Source: Emticicia aquatica (GTDB taxonomy: Bacteria > Bacteroidota > Bacteroidia > Cytophagales > Spirosomataceae). Taken from it: a stretch of DNA of 64,000 nt. Both the position numbers and the translations under genes were made by a program. The notes beneath the pieces are model-generated. The model was not told where the DNA came from, did no database searches, and was given only the letters and a program-made list of their open reading frames with translations. The stretch is taken from NCBI RefSeq assembly GCF_923079645.1, contig NZ_CAKLPY010000001.1, positions 1,178,001 to 1,242,000 of the forward strand, in the 5' to 3' direction. This document shows, piece by piece, positions 54,145 through 63,753 of this stretch (position 1 is the first letter of the stretch; the number at the start of each line of letters is the position of its first letter).

Positions 54145-56895
54145 ATGAATTTCCTGTCTGCAAAATGGATTGTTATTTTTATGATTCCGATTATTGCTTT
54201 TGTTTATTTTTTTAATGAAAGAAAAGCAATTATCAGCTATAATGAATCCATTCGACCAATTTTCAATAAGAAATGTATTGTTTGCCACGGTGGAGTAAAG
54301 AAAAATGGAAATTTTAGCCTTTTATTTCCAGAAGAAGCTTATTCAAAGGCAAAATCTGGCAAATATGCCATTATTCCTTTTGATTCGGAAAATTCTGAGC
54401 TAATAAAACGGTTGAAAACACACGATTTGGAAGCCAGAATGCCAAAAGATAAAGAACCTTTAACAGCAGAAGAAATCAGTAAAATTGAACAATGGATTAA
54501 TGAAGGTGCTAAATGGGAAGACCATTGGTCGTATATCAAACCAAACAAAAATATCGAACCGCCAAATGTAGGCAAACAATGGGCTGTCAACGGAATTGAT
54601 AATTTTATTTACGAACGATTAGAACAAGAAGGACTTAAACCTTCGGAAGAAGCCGACAAAGCAACTTTACTTCGTCGATTAAGTTTAGATTTAATTGGGT
54701 TGCCCCCTACTCCACAAGAAACTGCTATTTTTATTAATGATAATTCCGCAAATGCATATCAAAAACAGGTTGAAAGGTTGTTGAAATCTCCTGCATTTGG
54801 AGAGCGATGGGCTTCAATGTGGCTTGATTTAGCCCGATATGCAGATTCAAAAGGTTATGAAAAAGACCTCGACCGAAGTATTTGGAAATACAGAGATTGG
54901 GTAATTCAAGCTTTCAACAAAGATATGCCTTTCGACCAATTTACTATTGAACAATTGGCTGGAGATTTAATTCCACGCTCCCCTAATGAACCTTCAGAAA
55001 AGCTTGAAAATCAACTCATTGCTACAGCATTTCATCGCAATACAATGGCTAATGATGAAGGCGGCACAAACGATGAAGAATTTAGAAATATGGCTTTAAT
55101 TGACCGCGTTTCTACCACAATGGAAGTTTGGCAGGGTACAACAATGGCTTGTGTTCAATGTCACAGCCATCCGTATGACCCATTTCGTCACGAAGAATTT
55201 TATCAATTAGCTGCTTATTTCAATAATACGCAAGACCGAGATTTATACAATGAAAAACCTCTTTTCAGAACATTTACAGTTGAAAATGAGCAAAAAGTAA
55301 ATCGTCTTTTGCATTGGATGCAACAACAATTACCTGCCAAACTTCAAGATAATACTTTTTCAAATAATATTCCTCTAGATGAAAAAAGGCAAAGTTTTGT
55401 CAGAAAAATGGGATTTTATCGCATTGAAGCGGAAGCATTTGATAGCACAAGCCGACACATCGAACTTTGGAATAATCAAAAAGAAATCATGCAAACAACC
55501 GAAGGAGCATTTACGGTTTATGAGGATGTCGATTTGACAAATATTGATGAGGTAAATTATAGGTATCAAAGTGGTGCAGAAAATGCTTTTATAGAAATGC
55601 GAATTGATAAAGTTGATGGTGAACTAATCAGTAAAGTTGAAACAAAATGTAGCGAAAAAGAAGTAAATGTTGGTTGGTATAGTTGGAATCAATACACACA
55701 ATCCGCTGCAAAAGTTAAGCCTACAAAAGGTATTCATGATGTTTTCTTGGTTTATCGCAAAGGTAAAAACTTTTGGACTGATTTAATGCACCTCGATTGG
55801 ATGGAGCTAAAAAGCAAAAAATCTCCAAAAAATTCCTTTCCAAAGTTTTTTCAAGATTCTTTAATAAAATTGGCAGAAATCGAAGCAATTGCTACCCCAA
55901 TTATGGCCGAAAGACCAAAATCAAGGGCTAGACAAATGCATGTTTTTACTAGAGGTAATTGGATGTTAAAAGGAAATGAGGTAAAACCTAATGTACCAAA
56001 ATCTCTGCCATCAATGAATGATTTTGACCAAAATCGTCTTGGTTTAGCTAAGTGGCTCGTTGACAAAGATAATCCTTTAACTTCAAGAGTTATTGTTAAT
56101 CGTTTCTGGGAACAACTTTTTGGCATTGGACTAGTCGAGTCATTAGAAGATTTTGGAAGTATGGGGGCAAAACCTACGCACCCTGAATTACTCGATTGGC
56201 TGGCCGTTCAATTTATGAAAGAACAAAAATGGCATGTAAAAAGTCTGCTGAAAACAATGGTTATGTCGGCAACATATCGGCAATCAGCCATTATTTCTAA
56301 GGATTTACAAGCAAAAGACCCAAGAAACTTGCTTTTAGCCCGTGGCCCTAGAGTAAGGCTCTCGTCGGAACAAATGAGAGACCAAGCTCTTTTTGTGAGT
56401 AATTTATTGAATACAAAGATGTTTGGGCCGAGTGTTCGTCCGCCAAATCCGACGGATGCCGCTTGGAGAAATGAATCGAAACAAAATCAAAATAGAAGAG
56501 CAATTTATACTTATTGGCGACGAACAAATCCCTATCCTTCAATGATAACTTTTGACAGTCCTCAAAGAAATGTTTGTGTTTCTCGACGAATCAGAACAAA
56601 TACTCCTTTGCAAGCATTAACGGCTTTGAACGACACAGTTAATTATGCTGCTGCCCAAAATATTGCTTTAAAAATGGCAAAAATAAAATCTAAGAAGGTA
56701 GAAGATAAAATTAGTGCTGGATATTATGCTATTTTTCAAAAACTTCCATCCAAGCAAAAATCTGAATTATTAACTCAACTTTTCCAAGAAAGTTTGATTG
56801 ATTTGAAAAGAAAAAAGAAGCAAAAAGCTGAATATTTTGCTTTTACCATCACTGCCAATGCAATGATGAATTTAGACGAATTCCTAACAAAATGA
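54145..56895 (+). CDS. Planctomycete-type cytochrome c / DUF1549 / DUF1553 protein
   Basis: 916 residues with an N-terminal membrane anchor or signal (WIVIFMIPIIAFVYFF). PSCyt1 domain with haem site CIVCH (residues 44-48) and MPKDKEPLTAEEISKIEQWI; DUF1549 (about 150-360) containing a second CxxCH, ACVQCH; a carbohydrate-binding-like beta domain (about 430-560); and DUF1553 (about 610-870, KWLVDKDNPLTSRVIVNRFW). This layout is standard in Planctomycetes, often encoded beside DUF1501 proteins and sulfatases or glycan-degradation genes. Biochemical function is not established. Its stop codon overlaps the start of the next gene by 4 bp (ATGA). Confidence 0.93.
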   Translation: MNFLSAKWIVIFMIPIIAFVYFFNERKAIISYNESIRPIFNKKCIVCHGGVKKNGNFSLLFPEEAYSKAKSGKYAIIPFDSENSELIKRLKTHDLEARMPKDKEPLTAEEISKIEQWINEGAKWEDHWSYIKPNKNIEPPNVGKQWAVNGIDNFIYERLEQEGLKPSEEADKATLLRRLSLDLIGLPPTPQETAIFINDNSANAYQKQVERLLKSPAFGERWASMWLDLARYADSKGYEKDLDRSIWKYRDWVIQAFNKDMPFDQFTIEQLAGDLIPRSPNEPSEKLENQLIATAFHRNTMANDEGGTNDEEFRNMALIDRVSTTMEVWQGTTMACVQCHSHPYDPFRHEEFYQLAAYFNNTQDRDLYNEKPLFRTFTVENEQKVNRLLHWMQQQLPAKLQDNTFSNNIPLDEKRQSFVRKMGFYRIEAEAFDSTSRHIELWNNQKEIMQTTEGAFTVYEDVDLTNIDEVNYRYQSGAENAFIEMRIDKVDGELISKVETKCSEKEVNVGWYSWNQYTQSAAKVKPTKGIHDVFLVYRKGKNFWTDLMHLDWMELKSKKSPKNSFPKFFQDSLIKLAEIEAIATPIMAERPKSRARQMHVFTRGNWMLKGNEVKPNVPKSLPSMNDFDQNRLGLAKWLVDKDNPLTSRVIVNRFWEQLFGIGLVESLEDFGSMGAKPTHPELLDWLAVQFMKEQKWHVKSLLKTMVMSATYRQSAIISKDLQAKDPRNLLLARGPRVRLSSEQMRDQALFVSNLLNTKMFGPSVRPPNPTDAAWRNESKQNQNRRAIYTYWRRTNPYPSMITFDSPQRNVCVSRRIRTNTPLQALTALNDTVNYAAAQNIALKMAKIKSKKVEDKISAGYYAIFQKLPSKQKSELLTQLFQESLIDLKRKKKQKAEYFAFTITANAMMNLDEFLTK

Positions 56896-58367
56896 AAAGA
56901 ACATCAATTTTTGAAGAAGCTTTTTTTGATGAAGCCACATTTAATACCCGTCGTCATTTTCTAAAAAAATGCACTTCGGGTCTTGGTGGATTAGCAATTT
57001 CGTCAATTTTAGGTGGTTGTTTGAGCAATGAACAAAAAAGTATAGACGAAAATCCTTTTGCTGTAAAACCTCCACATTTTCCCGCAAAAGCTAAGAATAT
57101 TATTTATTTGCACATGGAAGGAGCTCCATCTCAATTGGAATTATTCGACTATAAACCTGAATTAGCAAAGTTAGACGGTCAACTTTGTCCACAATCGCTC
57201 TTAGAAGGTAAGCGTTTCGCATTCATAAAAGGCGTGCCGAAAATGCTTGGTCCACAAGCTACTTTTCAGCAATATGGGCAATCTGGGGCTTGGTTTTCTG
57301 ATTATTTCAAGCACTTGCCTCAACTCGCTGATGAACTTACTTTTTTGAAAGCAATGCACACTGATGAATTTAATCATGCTCCTGCCCAATTATTTATGCA
57401 CACAGGGAGTTCCAGAGTTGGGCGTCCGAGCTTAGGTTCATGGATAACTTATGGTTTAGGTTCAGAAAATCAAAATTTACCTGCCTATGTAGTTTTGGTT
57501 TCGGGTTCTGAACCAAGTGCTGGAAAATATTTATGGGGAAATGGTTTCTTACCTTCAGTATATCAAGGTGTCCAATGTCGGACAAAAGGCGATCCAGTTT
57601 TATACATCAATAATCCTGCTGAAATTGATGTTCATTTACGTCAAAAGTCAATAGAAACAATCAATAAAATTAACGAATTGACTTATAATGAAATTGGTGA
57701 CCCAGAAACATTAACCAGAATTTCTCAATACGAAATGGCTTTCAGAATGCAAGCTGAAGTACCAGAAACGATGGATATTTTAAGTGAGCCAGCATATATT
57801 CACGAAATGTATGGAACTGAAATAGGAAAAGCAAGTTTTGCAAATAATTGTCTTTTAGCTAGAAAATTGATAGAAAAAGGAGTTCGAGTTGTTCAGCTTT
57901 TTGACCGCCGTTGGGATAATCATGGAACTGATGCTGGCAGTGGAGTTGATATTGGTCTGCGTAGAAATGTAGAATACGTTGATAAACCAATTACCGCTTT
58001 AATTAAAGATTTGAGCCAAAGAGGATTACTGGACGAAACACTTATTGTTTGGGGTGGTGAATTTGGGCGAACACCAATGATGGAAAATCGTGCTGGAGAT
58101 AATAATACTCCGCTTAAAGGGCGTGACCATCATGTAGATGCATTTACAATGTTTATGGCTGGTGCTGGTCTAAAAAAAGGTTATTCTCATGGAGAAACTG
58201 ATGAAATAGGTTATTATGGAATCAAAGGAAAAACTCATATTCACGATTTACAAGCGACTATCATGCACATTATGGGCTTCGACCACGAAAAATTTACATT
58301 CCCATTTCAAGGCAGAAACTTTAGATTAACAGATGTAGCAGGAAAAGTAATTAAAGAAATTTTATAA
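56892..58367 (+). CDS. DUF1501 protein, Tat-exported lipoprotein
   Basis: 491 residues. N-terminal twin-arginine motif TRRHFLKK followed by a hydrophobic stretch and lipobox LGGC, so it is probably exported folded and lipid-anchored. The DUF1501 domain is related to the alkaline phosphatase/sulfatase superfamily: metal-site-like segments are LHMEGAPSQLELFDYKP, LFDRRWDNHG and VWGGEFGRTPM ... GRDHHVDAFTMFMAG. The partnership with a cytochrome/DUF1553 protein is conserved in Planctomycetes. Translationally coupled to it here. Substrate unknown. Confidence 0.92.
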   Translation: MKRTSIFEEAFFDEATFNTRRHFLKKCTSGLGGLAISSILGGCLSNEQKSIDENPFAVKPPHFPAKAKNIIYLHMEGAPSQLELFDYKPELAKLDGQLCPQSLLEGKRFAFIKGVPKMLGPQATFQQYGQSGAWFSDYFKHLPQLADELTFLKAMHTDEFNHAPAQLFMHTGSSRVGRPSLGSWITYGLGSENQNLPAYVVLVSGSEPSAGKYLWGNGFLPSVYQGVQCRTKGDPVLYINNPAEIDVHLRQKSIETINKINELTYNEIGDPETLTRISQYEMAFRMQAEVPETMDILSEPAYIHEMYGTEIGKASFANNCLLARKLIEKGVRVVQLFDRRWDNHGTDAGSGVDIGLRRNVEYVDKPITALIKDLSQRGLLDETLIVWGGEFGRTPMMENRAGDNNTPLKGRDHHVDAFTMFMAGAGLKKGYSHGETDEIGYYGIKGKTHIHDLQATIMHIMGFDHEKFTFPFQGRNFRLTDVAGKVIKEIL

Positions 58368-58385
58368 CAAATATCCATTTTGATA

Positions 58386-58420
58386 ACGAGCTAATTTGAA
58401 TTCATAACAAATTAGCTCGT
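58386..58420. terminator. Bidirectional terminator between the DUF1501 and GH125 genes
   Basis: Perfect 13-bp stem (58386-58398 with 58408-58420) between converging genes; flanks are T/A-rich but without a long T run. Confidence 0.65.
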
Positions 58421-58428
58421 CAATTAAA

Positions 58429-59850
58429 TCAAAGAATTGCTTTCAATAAATGTGGCCGCTCTTTTTCAATCTTTAAAATCATTTCTCCAAAAAGAGTATT
58501 TGCCCAAGCAAACCATTTTCTAGTAAAATTTTTTGCATCATCTTTATCAAATGATTCGTGCATAAATCCTGTATTTGCATGAGTTTTTTTCAGAAATCGA
58601 AGTTGCTGTAAAATTTCTTTATCATCATTCGATGTCATTGCTCGCATAATTATACTCAAATGCCAAATTTGATTGACCAACGTATGCGGACTTCCGACTC
58701 CTTCAGCAGCTTTTCCCTTGAAAAAATATGGATTATTTTCACTTAATATAAAACGACGAGTATTTAGATAAATTGAATTATCTGCTTTTACTGCTCCTAA
58801 ATATGGTAAACTCATTAAATTAGGCACATTCGCATCATCTTGCAACAAACAATTTCCAAATCCATCCACTTCCATAGCGTAGATTTTTCCAAATTTAGGA
58901 TGATTAATTACTGCGTGCTTATTAATCGCCATTTCAACTTCATTTGCAAAATCGTTACACACTTTCGCAAAATCAGCATTTTTATACACTTGCTTTGAAA
59001 TTTCAGCTATTTGTCGGAATGAAACAACCGCAAATAAATTTGACGGAATCAAGAAAGGATAAATAGCTGCATCATCGGAAGGCCTGAAAATACTATGAAT
59101 TAAACCGTTTGGTTTTGTAACATTTCCAAAGCCATTTCCTGGAACAGTATCAGTTGACCAAGATGTAGTTCTTCCAAATTTATATTTTCCAGTTCCATTT
59201 ATTCTTTGCTGTTCTCGGCAAGTTTCAATAATTGTACTAGCGGCATTGAGCCAATTTTCATCAAAAACACTCGTATCCTTAGCTATTTTCCAATAATTGT
59301 AAGCCAATCGAACTGTATAACAAAGCGAATCTAACTCCCATTTTCGTTCATGAAGTTCAGGTTTCATCACAGTATGGTCACTTAACCACTCAGATTTTCC
59401 AGCTCCATCATTGAATGCATTGGCATATGGGTCAATCAAAATACATTCAGTTTGACGATTGATTACACCAGCGATGAGTTGCTTTAATTTTTCATCTTCT
59501 TTAATCAATGACAGATAAGGTGTAACTTGAGCAGTGCTATCTCGCAACCACATGGCATGAATATCACCCGTAATTACAAAAGTGTCAGGGCGGCCATCTT
59601 TAATTTTATAATTGACAGTTGTATCTAGTGTATTTGGAAAACAATTTTCAAAAAGCCAAGCCAATTCAGCATCTTTGATTGTGGTTTTCATTCGCTCTAT
59701 TGTCGCCTCAATAATTGGACTACTAAAATTTCGTCGGTCAACCGAAACTCGTACAATTGGAAATTGGTTGGAAAAAGCATCTTTATTTATAAATAGCCCT
59801 GCACTTGCAAGAGCGGTCGTTTGAATAAATTTTCTACGATTAAGTATCAT
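58429..59850 (-). CDS. Glycoside hydrolase family 125, exo-alpha-1,6-mannosidase
   Basis: 473 residues. Tat-like signal NRRKFIQTTALASAGLF at the N-terminus. The (alpha/alpha)6-barrel signatures include DGRPDTFVITGDIHAMWLRD, ECILIDPYANAFN, YAMEVDGFGNCLLQDDANVP and FTRKWFAWANTLFGEMIL. GH125 enzymes remove terminal alpha-1,6-linked mannose without a metal ion. It suggests use of mannan or N-glycans. The nearby SusCD pair and S10 peptidase could act on the same glycoprotein material, but no direct link is shown. Confidence 0.9.
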   Translation of the reverse strand: MILNRRKFIQTTALASAGLFINKDAFSNQFPIVRVSVDRRNFSSPIIEATIERMKTTIKDAELAWLFENCFPNTLDTTVNYKIKDGRPDTFVITGDIHAMWLRDSTAQVTPYLSLIKEDEKLKQLIAGVINRQTECILIDPYANAFNDGAGKSEWLSDHTVMKPELHERKWELDSLCYTVRLAYNYWKIAKDTSVFDENWLNAASTIIETCREQQRINGTGKYKFGRTTSWSTDTVPGNGFGNVTKPNGLIHSIFRPSDDAAIYPFLIPSNLFAVVSFRQIAEISKQVYKNADFAKVCNDFANEVEMAINKHAVINHPKFGKIYAMEVDGFGNCLLQDDANVPNLMSLPYLGAVKADNSIYLNTRRFILSENNPYFFKGKAAEGVGSPHTLVNQIWHLSIIMRAMTSNDDKEILQQLRFLKKTHANTGFMHESFDKDDAKNFTRKWFAWANTLFGEMILKIEKERPHLLKAIL

Positions 59851-60045
59851 TTTGAATTGAATATTATTTTTTAAAAGGATGAATCTAATTTATGCTAAAC
59901 TTTCTCAAAAATAGCATTGAAAAACTAATATTAATGGATAAAATAAATAATTCTGTTTGTCTAAAATGTTTCATCAAAGTTTATACATTAACTTCCAAAT
60001 CTTTTACAGCTTTTATCCTTACTGAATTTATTATATTTTTGTATT

Positions 60046-60594
60046 ATGAATGAAATTATTAACCCTTGGCAAATACTTGATTCAGAAGTTAAGTATGAAA
60101 ATAACTGGATTGAAGTAGTGCATCAAAATGTAATTAATCCGAGCGGAGGAAAAGGCATTTATGGTGTAGTGAATTTTAAAAATATTGCAGTTGGTGTTGT
60201 TCCTATTGATGCTGATGACAATACATGGTTGGTGGGACAGTTTCGGTTTCCATTGAATGAATATTCGTGGGAAATTCCTGAAGGAGGTTGCCCTGACGGA
60301 GAAGAAGTATTAGCAACGGCAAAAAGAGAATTGAAAGAAGAAACAGGTTTGATTGCTCAAAAATGGACTTTGATTTCAAAATTACATACTTCAAATTCGG
60401 TTTGTAATGAAGTTGCTTTTATTTTTTTGGCAGAAGAATTAACGCAATCTGAAAGTCAGCCCGAAGAAACTGAACAGCTTCAAGTAAAAAAAGTTTCATT
60501 AAAAGCAGCACTTGATTTGGTTTTAGCAGATGAAATAACCGACTCAATGAGTGTTGCAGGAATTTTAAAAGTTGCACGTCTTAAAGGATTATAA
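60046..60594 (+). CDS. Nudix hydrolase, ADP-ribose pyrophosphatase-like
   Basis: 182 residues. The Nudix box is nearly complete from Gly82: GEEVLATAKRELKEETGLI. The WEIPEGGCPDGEEV stretch before it and the late acidic SQPEETEQL region fit ADP-sugar pyrophosphatases. It cleaves nucleoside diphosphates linked to another group. A TATTTTTG element (60034-60041) lies only 5 bp before the ATG, so the message could be almost leaderless. The stop codon is one base before the start of the LysE gene. Confidence 0.9.
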   Translation: MNEIINPWQILDSEVKYENNWIEVVHQNVINPSGGKGIYGVVNFKNIAVGVVPIDADDNTWLVGQFRFPLNEYSWEIPEGGCPDGEEVLATAKRELKEETGLIAQKWTLISKLHTSNSVCNEVAFIFLAEELTQSESQPEETEQLQVKKVSLKAALDLVLADEITDSMSVAGILKVARLKGL

Positions 60595-60595
60595 T

Positions 60596-61210
60596 ATGCT
60601 TGAAGCAATTGTTTTTGGATTTTTCACTGGTGTAGTTTTAAGTTTTGGCTTCGGAAGTGTTTTCTTTGCTCTCATTCAAGATAGTATTCAATATGGATAC
60701 AAAGCAGGTATAAAAATTTCATTAGGTGTTGTTTTTGGTGATGTCTTAATGGTTTTAATTGCTTTTTTAGGCACTTCTTTTCTTCCAAATATTCCTGATT
60801 TTGGACTATATTCTAGAATATTTGGAGCAATTTTATTAATTAGTTTGGGCGTAGTTCAATTCAGAAAAACAAAAGTTGTTTCTAAAATACAAGATTTTAA
60901 ACTGGCTCGTTTTTTTTATTTTTTCGGAAAAGGTTTTTTACTAAATGTCATTAATCCAGTAAATTTTATTTCTTGGATGCTAGTTTCTGCAACCTTAAAA
61001 GGCTATAAATATGATGTCTTTGACGAAACATTATTCTTTGCAACTTGTATTTTAACAATTTTTGTATTAGAATCTGCTTTCGCAATTTTTTCGGATAGAA
61101 TTAAAACCAAATTAAACGACAAAACAATATTATACATCAAATATATTTCAGGATTAGTCTTTATTGGTGTTGGACTTAAAATGGTTTACGACGCATACAG
61201 ACTATCCTAA
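60596..61210 (+). CDS. LysE/RhtB-family transporter
   Basis: 204 residues from the start at 60596, one base past the Nudix stop codon; the longer frame from 60572 overlaps the Nudix gene and lacks support. Six membrane helices with the N-terminal FGFFTGVVLSFGFGSVFFAL segment and the KISLGVVFGDVLMVLIAFLG region typical of LysE-type amino-acid exporters. The exported substrate is unknown. Same operon as the Nudix gene. Confidence 0.86.
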   Translation: MLEAIVFGFFTGVVLSFGFGSVFFALIQDSIQYGYKAGIKISLGVVFGDVLMVLIAFLGTSFLPNIPDFGLYSRIFGAILLISLGVVQFRKTKVVSKIQDFKLARFFYFFGKGFLLNVINPVNFISWMLVSATLKGYKYDVFDETLFFATCILTIFVLESAFAIFSDRIKTKLNDKTILYIKYISGLVFIGVGLKMVYDAYRLS

Positions 61211-61215
61211 AAATA

Positions 61216-61245
61216 AAAATGCCACATCGAAATGTGGCATTTTTT
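61216..61245. terminator. Bidirectional terminator after the LysE gene
   Basis: 12-bp stem (about 61217-61228 with 61232-61243) with a 3-nt loop, followed by T residues; it faces the SPFH gene as well. Confidence 0.82.
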
Positions 61246-61264
61246 AACTTTAAATATTGATTTT

Positions 61265-62191
61265 TTATTTCTTTTGTTTATTCTCTGAATTTTGATTCAA
61301 GGCCATCATTTGTTTCATTGTCTTATCAAAACCTTCAACTGAACCATCCATAAATATTACATTTCCTTTCCCATCTTGTGCTACTTGACGCATCGTTTCT
61401 GTCCAAAGTGAAAATAATATTATTGATGGGTCAAGATGTGCTTTTTCCATTTCAGCTGCGGCAACAGCCATACCTTTTGCAATTTCTTCTCTAAATTGAG
61501 CTAATCCTTGCCCACGAAGGCGAGCTGCTTCACGTTCTGCTTCGGCAGAAATCCTGATAGCATTTCCATCAGCTTCTGCACCTTTAGTTTTGGTAATTAA
61601 TAACGCTTGACCTTCATTTTCTGCTGCAGCTTTTAAGTTATTTGATGCCACAACTCTCGACATTGATTTTACAATTTCTTCATCAAAAGTAATATCATTG
61701 ATTTGTAAATCTAATAAATGATAGCCCCAGCCGTTCAATATATGGTCTAAATTTGCCTTTACATCATCCACAATTTCATTTCTCAATCCCAAAATCTCAG
61801 CTTGTTTTTTTGTTGCCACGAAGCTACGAATCGAACCTTCGATTGAACGAACTAATGCTTGCATAAAATTGGCTTGGTCAATAAACTTAAATGCAACATT
61901 TTTAATTTGGTCTTCCGAATTATCAGTTACTGTATAAAGTAACATTGCTTTAAAATAAACATTTGCTTGGTCATTGGTAATTGCTTGAAACTGCAATTCA
62001 GCCGAACGGTTTTGAATTGATATTGTCCTAAAAACAAATTCAATAAACGGAATCTTGAAATTCAAACCAGGCGTCATTATTCGACTATACTTTCCGAAAA
62101 TAGTGATTACAGCAACATTTCCTTGTTGAACAATTACAATTGATAAGTAAAGAATTACTAAAGCAGGTATTAAAATAAAAATTGCTCCCAT
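61265..62191 (-). CDS. SPFH/Band 7 (stomatin/prohibitin-like) membrane protein
   Basis: 308 residues. One N-terminal membrane helix (IFILIPALVILYLSIVIVQQ) and a Band 7 domain (GNVAVITIFGKYSRIMTPGL ... NRSAELQFQAITNDQANVYF), followed by an alanine/glutamate-rich coiled coil (NEGQALLITKTKGAEADGNA). Such proteins form ring assemblies on membranes and organise microdomains or regulate proteases. No NfeD or protease gene lies beside it. Confidence 0.9.
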   Translation of the reverse strand: MGAIFILIPALVILYLSIVIVQQGNVAVITIFGKYSRIMTPGLNFKIPFIEFVFRTISIQNRSAELQFQAITNDQANVYFKAMLLYTVTDNSEDQIKNVAFKFIDQANFMQALVRSIEGSIRSFVATKKQAEILGLRNEIVDDVKANLDHILNGWGYHLLDLQINDITFDEEIVKSMSRVVASNNLKAAAENEGQALLITKTKGAEADGNAIRISAEAEREAARLRGQGLAQFREEIAKGMAVAAAEMEKAHLDPSIILFSLWTETMRQVAQDGKGNVIFMDGSVEGFDKTMKQMMALNQNSENKQKK

Positions 62192-62307
62192 TGTTTTTAA
62201 AGATTTTAGTTAGAATTAATGGTCAAATGTAGATTAAAAACTTCAAGCTAGGCTATTTTCTTTATAAATGGTAAGTTTTACTTATTTTTTTGTAAAAAAA
62301 CTATTTA

Positions 62308-63009
62308 TCATTTCAATGTACCCATTCCACCATCAATATGAAATATTTGTCCAGTAATCCAACTTCCTTCCTCTGAAAGTAAAAACTTCGCCATCGAGGC
62401 AATATCTTCACTTTTACCAACTCTGCCAAGTGGATGTCGTTTATTGGAAGCCTCAATTTTTTCGGGTGACGAAAGCAACATTTTAGCCAAAGGCGTATCA
62501 GTCAATGAAGGGGCAATTGCATTCACACGAATTTTAGACACCGAAAATTCAGCCGCAAGAGATTTGGCTAATCCTTCAATTGCTCCCTTTGATGCTGCAA
62601 CAGAAGCATGAAAACCCATTCCAGTCTGCACCGCAACTGTGCTAAAAAGCACAATCGAAGCATTTCCTGCTAATTTTAATCGATTAAGATTTGTTTGAAT
62701 GACATTGATTGCTCCTAACACATTTATTTGAAAATCTTTTTGAAAATCTTCATTCGTTAAGCGATTGAATGGTTTCAAATTTATTGTTCCTGGACAATAA
62801 ACAATTCCGTCTAATGTTGTTGGTAAATCAGAAAAAACTTGGTTATCGGGAATTGATGCATCCCAAGTGAAGTGTTTGAGAGCTAAATTAGGCTGTGTTC
62901 TTGAAGCTGAAAACACATTTGCACCTTGTTCGATTAATGTTTGTGCTAAAGAAAACCCTATTCCAGAACTAGCACCAACTATTAAGAAATTTTTGTTTTG
63001 AAAAGACAT
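62308..63009 (-). CDS. Short-chain dehydrogenase/reductase lacking the usual catalytic tyrosine
   Basis: 233 residues from the start at 63009 (MSFQNKNFLIVGASSGIG); a longer frame from 63048 adds 13 residues before the fold. The cofactor motif GASSGIGFSLA is normal, but the segment that usually reads YxxxK is HASVAASKGAIEGL, with valine where the tyrosine should be and lysine kept. This variant is known in some SDR subgroups. It lies 63 bp downstream of folE in the same direction, so a role in pterin reduction is possible; without the tyrosine that is uncertain. Confidence 0.85.
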   Translation of the reverse strand: MSFQNKNFLIVGASSGIGFSLAQTLIEQGANVFSASRTQPNLALKHFTWDASIPDNQVFSDLPTTLDGIVYCPGTINLKPFNRLTNEDFQKDFQINVLGAINVIQTNLNRLKLAGNASIVLFSTVAVQTGMGFHASVAASKGAIEGLAKSLAAEFSVSKIRVNAIAPSLTDTPLAKMLLSSPEKIEASNKRHPLGRVGKSEDIASMAKFLLSEEGSWITGQIFHIDGGMGTLK

Positions 63010-63072
63010 TGATTCGGTTGTTTGTTTAAAAATAAACAGCCGAATCAATGAATTGTTTTGAAGCCACTTAAA

Positions 63073-63753
63073 TCAAATACTTAAAACTTTCAAAAACTCG
63101 CTTCTTTTTTCTTCTTTATTGAAAGCTCCACTGTAAAATGATGTGATTGTCGAACTAGTTTGGTCTTTTACTCCTCTCGAAGAAACACATTGATGGTCGG
63201 CATCAACAAAAACTGCAACATCATCAGTCATCAACGCATTTTTGATTGCATTTCCTATTTGAATTGTCATTCTTTCCTGAACTTGCGGACGGCGTGCAAA
63301 ATGATTAACAATTCTGTGTAATTTCGATAAGCCAATTACTTTTCCATTAGAAATATATGCCACATGAACTTTACCAACTATTGGCACAAAATGATGTTCA
63401 CAACAAGAGTAAAATTGAATATTTTTCTCAACCAACATTTCATTATAATTATACTCGTTGGTGAAAAGCGTCATCGCAGGTTCATTTTCAGGATTTAAGC
63501 CAGAAAATAATTCTTTCACATACATTTTAGCAACACGGCGGGGTGTTCCTCGTAAACTTTCATCAAGTAAATCAAGACCTAAAGTGTACATAATTTCTTT
63601 GAAATGTTTTTCAATTATTTCGATTTTTTCATCGTCATTCAAATCAAAGGCATCTTCTCTTAAAGGTGTATCTAATTTTGTAAACGGATGGTCTTGGTCG
63701 TCTAATAATAAGTCGTTCACTACGTATTTATCTTTAAATTGGATATTCGACAT
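63073..63753 (-). CDS. folE: GTP cyclohydrolase I
   Basis: 226 residues from the start at 63753 (MSNIQFKDKY); an ATG six codons upstream (63771) overlaps more of the preceding gene. The zinc-binding SCCEHHFVPIVGKVHVAY, KVIGLSKLHRIVNHFARRPQ and HQCVSSRGVKDQTSSTITSF are all conserved. It converts GTP to 7,8-dihydroneopterin triphosphate, the entry to folate, queuosine and biopterin-type pterins. Its start overlaps the end of the queD-like gene by 20 bp, so the two are translationally linked. Confidence 0.96.
   Translation of the reverse strand: MSNIQFKDKYVVNDLLLDDQDHPFTKLDTPLREDAFDLNDDEKIEIIEKHFKEIMYTLGLDLLDESLRGTPRRVAKMYVKELFSGLNPENEPAMTLFTNEYNYNEMLVEKNIQFYSCCEHHFVPIVGKVHVAYISNGKVIGLSKLHRIVNHFARRPQVQERMTIQIGNAIKNALMTDDVAVFVDADHQCVSSRGVKDQTSSTITSFYSGAFNKEEKRSEFLKVLSI

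Noticed and set aside
60572..60595. Earlier start for the LysE-type gene
   Set aside because: It would overlap the Nudix gene and add a non-hydrophobic octapeptide; the ATG at 60596 follows the Nudix stop by one base and starts right before the first membrane helix.
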